From positions 1-64,000 of the forward strand of contig JAXLWK010000008.1 in the NCBI GenBank assembly GCA_046328525.1: 64,000 bases of DNA, in the 5' to 3' direction. The stretch's first letter is position 1; each line of letters opens with the position of its first letter. The DNA is from JBDHWG01 sp046328525. GTDB taxonomy: Bacteria > Chloroflexota > Anaerolineae > Epilineales > JAHCIE01. Shown here piece after piece: positions 60,254 to 64,000 of the stretch. The notes beneath the pieces are model-generated. The model did not search any database. It was not told where the DNA came from and saw only the letters and a program-made list of their open reading frames with translations. The position numbers and the translations under genes were made by a program.

Positions 60254-62200
60254 GTGTCTGTCAAAAAGCTGAGCCTCCTGCTCGCAGCCTTGCTCCTGGG
60301 CGTCGCGCTCCTCACGGGCGGCGCCCTGGGCGTCGCCGCTCAAGGCCCCTTGAAGCTGCCGCCGTGGCAGCCGGGCGGCGCGCCGTTCCAGGTGACCAAC
60401 GCCAGCACGTCGGAGTACGCCCCCGACGTCGCCTATAACCCGGCCCGCGACCAGTACCTGGCCGTCTGGCAGGATGAGGACGTCGTCTCGGATCGCAAGC
60501 CGACGAGCGTCAAGGCGCGGGTCGTGAACGCCGCCGACAACGCCCTCGGCGCGGTCGTGACGGTGGCCCAGGGCAGCATCGTCGGGCTGCGCAGCGACAG
60601 CCACGCCAACCCGGTCGTCGCCTACAACGCGGCCACCGACGAGTACCTGGTGGTCTGGATCCACAGCCAGCTCAACACGATCAACGGGCCGGAGATCCTG
60701 GCGGCGCGGGTCTCGGGCGACGGCGCGGCCGTCACGCCGGCCGTGGCGCTGTCAACTCTGCCGGCCCAGACCAGCCAGTTCAAGAACGTCCGCGTCGCCT
60801 TCAGCCCCTACAACGCCGCCAACGCCCCCCAGCGCAGCTACCTGGTCGTCTGGGAGGAGCGCAGTTACTCCGGCACGATCAAGGGAACGATGGTCAGCCA
60901 GGCCGGCCAGGCGTCTGGCCCGCTGCTCCAGATCGGCTTCCCGGACGTGGACACCGGCCACAGCTGCGTGGACCAGCAGCAGCCAGACGTGGCGTGGTCG
61001 GACACCACGGCCAAGACGTTCATGGTGGTGTGGAGCAAGTGGACGAGCGCCGTCCCCGCGCCCGGCGTGGGCTGCACGCCCGGCGCCGACGCCGACTACA
61101 AAATCTGGGGCCGCCAGATCTCGGACGGCGGCGCGTTCCTGGAGGACTCGCCATTCGCCGTGTCCGACGTCGCGCCGGAAGCCCACAGCCACAGCTGGCC
61201 CGCCGTCGCCTTCAACACGGTGGCGCAGCTCTGGCTCGTCGTGTGGCAGGACAACCGCACCGGCCAGTCCCTCATCTACGGCCAGAACATCGCGCCGGCG
61301 ACGCCGGACCGCCTCGACAAGGACGCGCAGATTCCCAACACCCAGACGACGAGCGCGCGGCCGGCGCTGGTGTGGGCCGACGTGGCGCAGCAGTTCTTCA
61401 TGGGCTGGTACGACAAGTCCCTGGGCCAGCAGTACCGCGCCGTGACGTGGAGCGGCGTCGGCCAGCCGACGACCCAGTCGTTCCCGATCTACACCGTCGC
61501 CAGCGCCAACCAGGACCTGGGCGCCGGCGTCGGCGACGCGCCGGCGGCAGCCTACAACAGCGGGCGCGGTCAGGTGCTCGCCGCCTGGGACATGAACGTC
61601 CCCAACACCGCCAACTTCGACGTGTGGGCGCAGGCGGTGAGCTACATCCCGCCGACGCCGACCACGACGCCGACGCCCACCGACACGGCCACGCCGACGG
61701 CGACTGGCACCGCGACCGCGACGGCCACGCCGCAAGGCCCGCCGTTCGTCGAAATCGAGGGGGTCGTCCAGACGTGCACCGGCGCCGCGCTGCCCTACGC
61801 CGACGTGCGCATCCTGAACACGCCGTACCGCGACGTCACGGAAAGCGACGGCGCCTACTCCATCGGCCCGCTGCTGAACTTCCCCAGCGGCCAGTACACG
61901 ATCCAGGCGTCGGCCGACGACCGCGCCACGGTGACGCAGACGGTGATGCTGTCGCCGCGCGATACGCCCTACCAGATCAACTTCACCGGCACCGCGTGCC
62001 TGGGTCCGGCGCCGACGGCGACCGCCACCGCGACCGCGACGGCGACGGCCACGGCCACGCCGACCGCGACCGCCACCGCGACCGCGACCGCGACGGCCAC
62101 GCCGACGCGCACCCCGACCCCCTCGCCGACGCCGGTGGTGCACCGCGTGTACCTGCCGCACCTGGCGCGGGCGTGGGCGGCCGCCACGCCCGCGCCGTGA
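60254..62200 (+). CDS. Secreted beta-repeat protein with Thr-Pro stalk and C-terminal RVYLP motif
   Basis: 648 residues from GTG 60254 (AAGGAGGA upstream). A signal peptide (KKLSLLLAALLLGVALLTGG) is cut near AAQGP. Residues about 40-460 contain repeated blades (YAPDVAYNPARDQYLAVWQ; NPVVAYNAATDEYLVVWI; HSWPAVAFNTVAQLWLVVWQ; AAAYNSGRGQVLAAWD), suggesting a beta propeller. After a Thr-Pro linker, a carboxypeptidase-regulatory-like domain follows (about 497-578, PYADVRILNTPYRDVTESDG). A second Thr/Ala/Pro linker leads to HRVYLPHLARAW at the very end. It lies 69 bp before the exosortase gene. Function unknown; surface or exopolysaccharide role suggested by context. Confidence 0.8.
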   Translation: MSVKKLSLLLAALLLGVALLTGGALGVAAQGPLKLPPWQPGGAPFQVTNASTSEYAPDVAYNPARDQYLAVWQDEDVVSDRKPTSVKARVVNAADNALGAVVTVAQGSIVGLRSDSHANPVVAYNAATDEYLVVWIHSQLNTINGPEILAARVSGDGAAVTPAVALSTLPAQTSQFKNVRVAFSPYNAANAPQRSYLVVWEERSYSGTIKGTMVSQAGQASGPLLQIGFPDVDTGHSCVDQQQPDVAWSDTTAKTFMVVWSKWTSAVPAPGVGCTPGADADYKIWGRQISDGGAFLEDSPFAVSDVAPEAHSHSWPAVAFNTVAQLWLVVWQDNRTGQSLIYGQNIAPATPDRLDKDAQIPNTQTTSARPALVWADVAQQFFMGWYDKSLGQQYRAVTWSGVGQPTTQSFPIYTVASANQDLGAGVGDAPAAAYNSGRGQVLAAWDMNVPNTANFDVWAQAVSYIPPTPTTTPTPTDTATPTATGTATATATPQGPPFVEIEGVVQTCTGAALPYADVRILNTPYRDVTESDGAYSIGPLLNFPSGQYTIQASADDRATVTQTVMLSPRDTPYQINFTGTACLGPAPTATATATATATATATPTATATATATATATPTRTPTPSPTPVVHRVYLPHLARAWAAATPAP

Positions 62201-62269
62201 GGGAGAGGGCCTGGCCGAACGAGACGCGGGATTTGCCGCGACGGATGAATCGGACTAGCATTTGACGCT

Positions 62270-63100
62270 ATGAACCGACTTACCCAAGTGATCCTGACCA
62301 CGGGCGCGGTCATCGCCCTCGTGGCTGTCCTCTTCGCCGGGACGCTGCGCTGGCTCGCCCTGTCCTGGCTCGGCAACGACTACTACTCCCACGGCGTCCT
62401 GGTGCCCCTCGTCGCCGTGTGGCTGATGTGGCGGCGGCGCGACGCCCTGGCGGCGGCGCGCCCGACGCCCCTGGCGCTGGGCCTGGTGGCCGTCGGTGTC
62501 GGCCTGCACCTGGTCGCGCTGCCTATGCAGATGGCCGTGGTGTCGGCGGCCGCCCTGGTGTTGGTCATCATTGGCCTGGTGTGGACGTTCGCCGGCTGGC
62601 CGGTGGTGCGCGCCTGGGCATTCCCGCTGCTCTTCCTGGCGGCGATGATCCCGCTGCCTGGCATCGAGCGCCTCAGCCCGCAGCTCGAGGCGTTCACGGC
62701 GACGTGGGCCGCGCGCGCCGCGCAGATCCTCGGCGTGGCCGCCGTCAACGTGGGCGGGCAGGTGGCCGTCAACGACCAGGCGTTTACCGTCGGCGCGCCG
62801 TGCAGTGGGCTGCGCTCCGTGGTCGCCCTGGGGACGCTGGCCGTCCTGTTCGCGTACAGCGTGCGCGGGCCGTGGTGGGGGCGGGCGCTAATCGTGGCGA
62901 GCGCGCTGCCCATCGCCCTGGCCGCCAACCTGGCGCGGGTGTCCTCGATCTTCTGGGTCGCCCAGACCCTCGGCGGCGAGGCGGCGCTGGGCTTCTTCCA
63001 CACCCTCGCCAGCCCGCTGCTGTTCCTGGTCGCCCTGGCGCTGCTGATCTTGCTAGGGCGGGCGGTGCGCTGCGGCCAGCTCCGCCCCGAGGCGTGGTAG
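62270..63100 (+). CDS. Exosortase/archaeosortase family protein
   Basis: 276 residues with about eight transmembrane helices. The three catalytic residues of the family are all present: C178 in GAPCSGLRSV, R223 in ANLARVSSIF and H244 in GFFHTLASP. The opening W-L-G-N-D-Y-Y-S-H-G-V-L-V-P motif is also standard. Exosortases cut C-terminal sorting signals such as PEP-CTERM at the outer membrane face. In some loci they accompany EpsI in exopolysaccharide export instead. The gene is followed by an EpsI gene. No clear ribosome-binding site precedes the ATG. Confidence 0.93.
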   Translation: MNRLTQVILTTGAVIALVAVLFAGTLRWLALSWLGNDYYSHGVLVPLVAVWLMWRRRDALAAARPTPLALGLVAVGVGLHLVALPMQMAVVSAAALVLVIIGLVWTFAGWPVVRAWAFPLLFLAAMIPLPGIERLSPQLEAFTATWAARAAQILGVAAVNVGGQVAVNDQAFTVGAPCSGLRSVVALGTLAVLFAYSVRGPWWGRALIVASALPIALAANLARVSSIFWVAQTLGGEAALGFFHTLASPLLFLVALALLILLGRAVRCGQLRPEAW

Positions 63101-63139
63101 GCGGGGCGGACCACGAAAGAGGCGAAAGGGGACGCCGGG

Positions 63140-63199
63140 GCTGTCACCCGAATCGTCACCTCGTCACCCCGTCACATCGTCACTCAGTCACTTCGTCAC
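63140..63199. repeat. GTCAC-rich imperfect tandem repeat
   Basis: Units such as GTCACCTCGTCACCCC, GTCACATCGTCACT and GTCACTTCGTCACT are spaced 8 to 9 nt apart between the exosortase and EpsI genes. A similar tract lies inside uvrA (46462-46490). Confidence 0.7.
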
Positions 63200-63216
63200 T
63201 GTATAAGAGATTGCCT

Positions 63217-63996
63217 GTGCAGAGAGTATGGGCCTGGCTGTGGACCACAAGAGAGCGACTCGACAGCCGAGGCTGGCTGGCGCTGGGGGTCGCGGCGCTG
63301 CTGATCGGCGGCATCGGCGTGGCGTGGCGGTTCCAGCCGCCGCCCCCCCCGACTGCCGCGGCGTCGGCGACGCCCCCGGACGGCGCGGCGTCGGCGAGCG
63401 CCGACCACGTCCTGTTTGCCGACGTGGACGGCTGGTACCACGTCACGCGCTACGAGCGCGTGGTCGCCAGCCCGTATGACCTGTGGCTCGATGACCTGCC
63501 CGCCGCCCTGCCAACGCACATTGGCGCGTGGACGGCGACGGACCTGCCGGTCAACCCGCAGCTCACCGACGCCTACCAGAACCCCGAGCTAGTCCTCCAG
63601 CGCGCCTACCGCAATGCGGCCGGCGACGTGGTCTGGCTCACCTTCATCGGCCACCGCGGGCCGCGCAGTTTCCGCCTGTTCGAGCACACCCCGACGATCT
63701 GCTACCCGCTCCAGGGCTGGACGATGCTGGAAGACCGCGTAGACACGGTTCCGCTGGACGGCGGAACGCTCAACGTCCAGCGCGGGCTGGCGCGCAACGA
63801 GGACGACGGGCGCGAGATCGTGGTGCTGTACTGGTATCTGTGGAACACGCCCGGCCGCGACCCGAAGGACGGTATCCTATCGGTGCGCCTGAGCGCCTTC
63901 GTGACGACGAGCGAGGACGACGCGGCGACGCTGCTGAAGCGCGATTTCATCCCGGCCCTCTTCCCGGCCGTCGTTCCGACGTGGCACAGGTTCTAG
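63217..63996 (+). CDS. EpsI-family (DUF3485) protein
   Basis: 259 residues from GTG 63217; TTG 63211 is also possible, both with a weak AAGAGA site. One N-terminal membrane helix (GWLALGVAALLIGGIGVAW) and a short Pro/Ala-rich linker precede the EpsI domain: PTHIGAWTATDLPV, LQRAYRNAAGDVVWLTFIG, HTPTICYPLQGWTMLEDR and VLYWYLWNTPGRDPKDG, with the CYP-x-x-G-W core. EpsI domains occur fused to or next to exosortases and are thought to act in exopolysaccharide biosynthesis or maturation. The gene ends four bases before the window edge, so further genes of the locus may lie beyond. Confidence 0.88.
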   Translation: MQRVWAWLWTTRERLDSRGWLALGVAALLIGGIGVAWRFQPPPPPTAAASATPPDGAASASADHVLFADVDGWYHVTRYERVVASPYDLWLDDLPAALPTHIGAWTATDLPVNPQLTDAYQNPELVLQRAYRNAAGDVVWLTFIGHRGPRSFRLFEHTPTICYPLQGWTMLEDRVDTVPLDGGTLNVQRGLARNEDDGREIVVLYWYLWNTPGRDPKDGILSVRLSAFVTTSEDDAATLLKRDFIPALFPAVVPTWHRF

Positions 63997-64000
63997 CATG

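Noticed and set aside
63140..63199. GTCAC tandem repeats as a regulatory iteron or origin
   Set aside because: Units are irregular and a similar tract is inside uvrA; no replication gene is near. A simple dispersed repeat is more likely.

Overview
This window reads as a chromosomal segment of a high-GC bacterium, most likely a member of the Chloroflexota. That placement is inference. It rests on secreted proteins carrying long Thr-Pro linkers followed by an R-V-(F/Y)-L-P motif, a heme A synthase, GTP-type PEP carboxykinase, ThyX, a NurA nuclease, an exosortase, and many dispersed GC-rich palindromic repeats. Coding is dense on both strands. There is one tRNA gene (Leu, anticodon TAG) and one complete insertion sequence. 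I saw no rRNA, CRISPR array, prophage or recognisable defence island.

Left part (1-23.6 kb), carbohydrate use: a GH2 and a GH1 glycosidase, ctaA, tRNA-Leu and a large secreted M36-like metallopeptidase, then nurA with a DUF155-like membrane protein. Two carbohydrate ABC importers follow (binding lipoprotein plus two permeases each, no ATPase). They flank a 1180-residue AfsR/SARP-type regulator, which has its BTAD module at the C-terminus. Two ~100-bp inverted copies of one repeat bracket most of this importer region.

Middle (24-37 kb): a secreted LPPTG-containing protein that may end in a catalytically dead sortase-like fold, an O-methyltransferase, a HAD hydrolase, a GlcD-type flavoprotein, an unrecognised coiled-coil/hydrophobic protein, an aminotransferase, a thyX-lipoprotein-dcd operon, a phosphohexomutase with a structured leader, and an IS4-like element with 19-bp ends and an 11-bp target duplication.

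Right part (37-64 kb): a two-component system with a DUF2680-like secreted protein, a cysteine hydrolase, a secreted alpha/beta hydrolase, an aidB-Mop-ndk operon, uvrA, an EVE/AsnC pair, a LacI regulator, a RibD-C reductase, pckG, a GT-C-like membrane protein, a pbp1-surE-ilvE operon, and a secreted repeat protein followed by exosortase and EpsI genes.

The most unusual theme is that dispersed palindromic repeats seem to have become part of genes. They supply an in-frame loop in UvrA, the N-terminal region of two exported proteins, and the stop codons of ctaA and a histidine kinase. Other items for follow-up are the exosortase/EpsI locus, the LPPTG/sortase-like protein, a GH1 gene with a strong ribosome-binding site in front of ATC rather than ATG, and a candidate structured RNA upstream of the phosphohexomutase gene.
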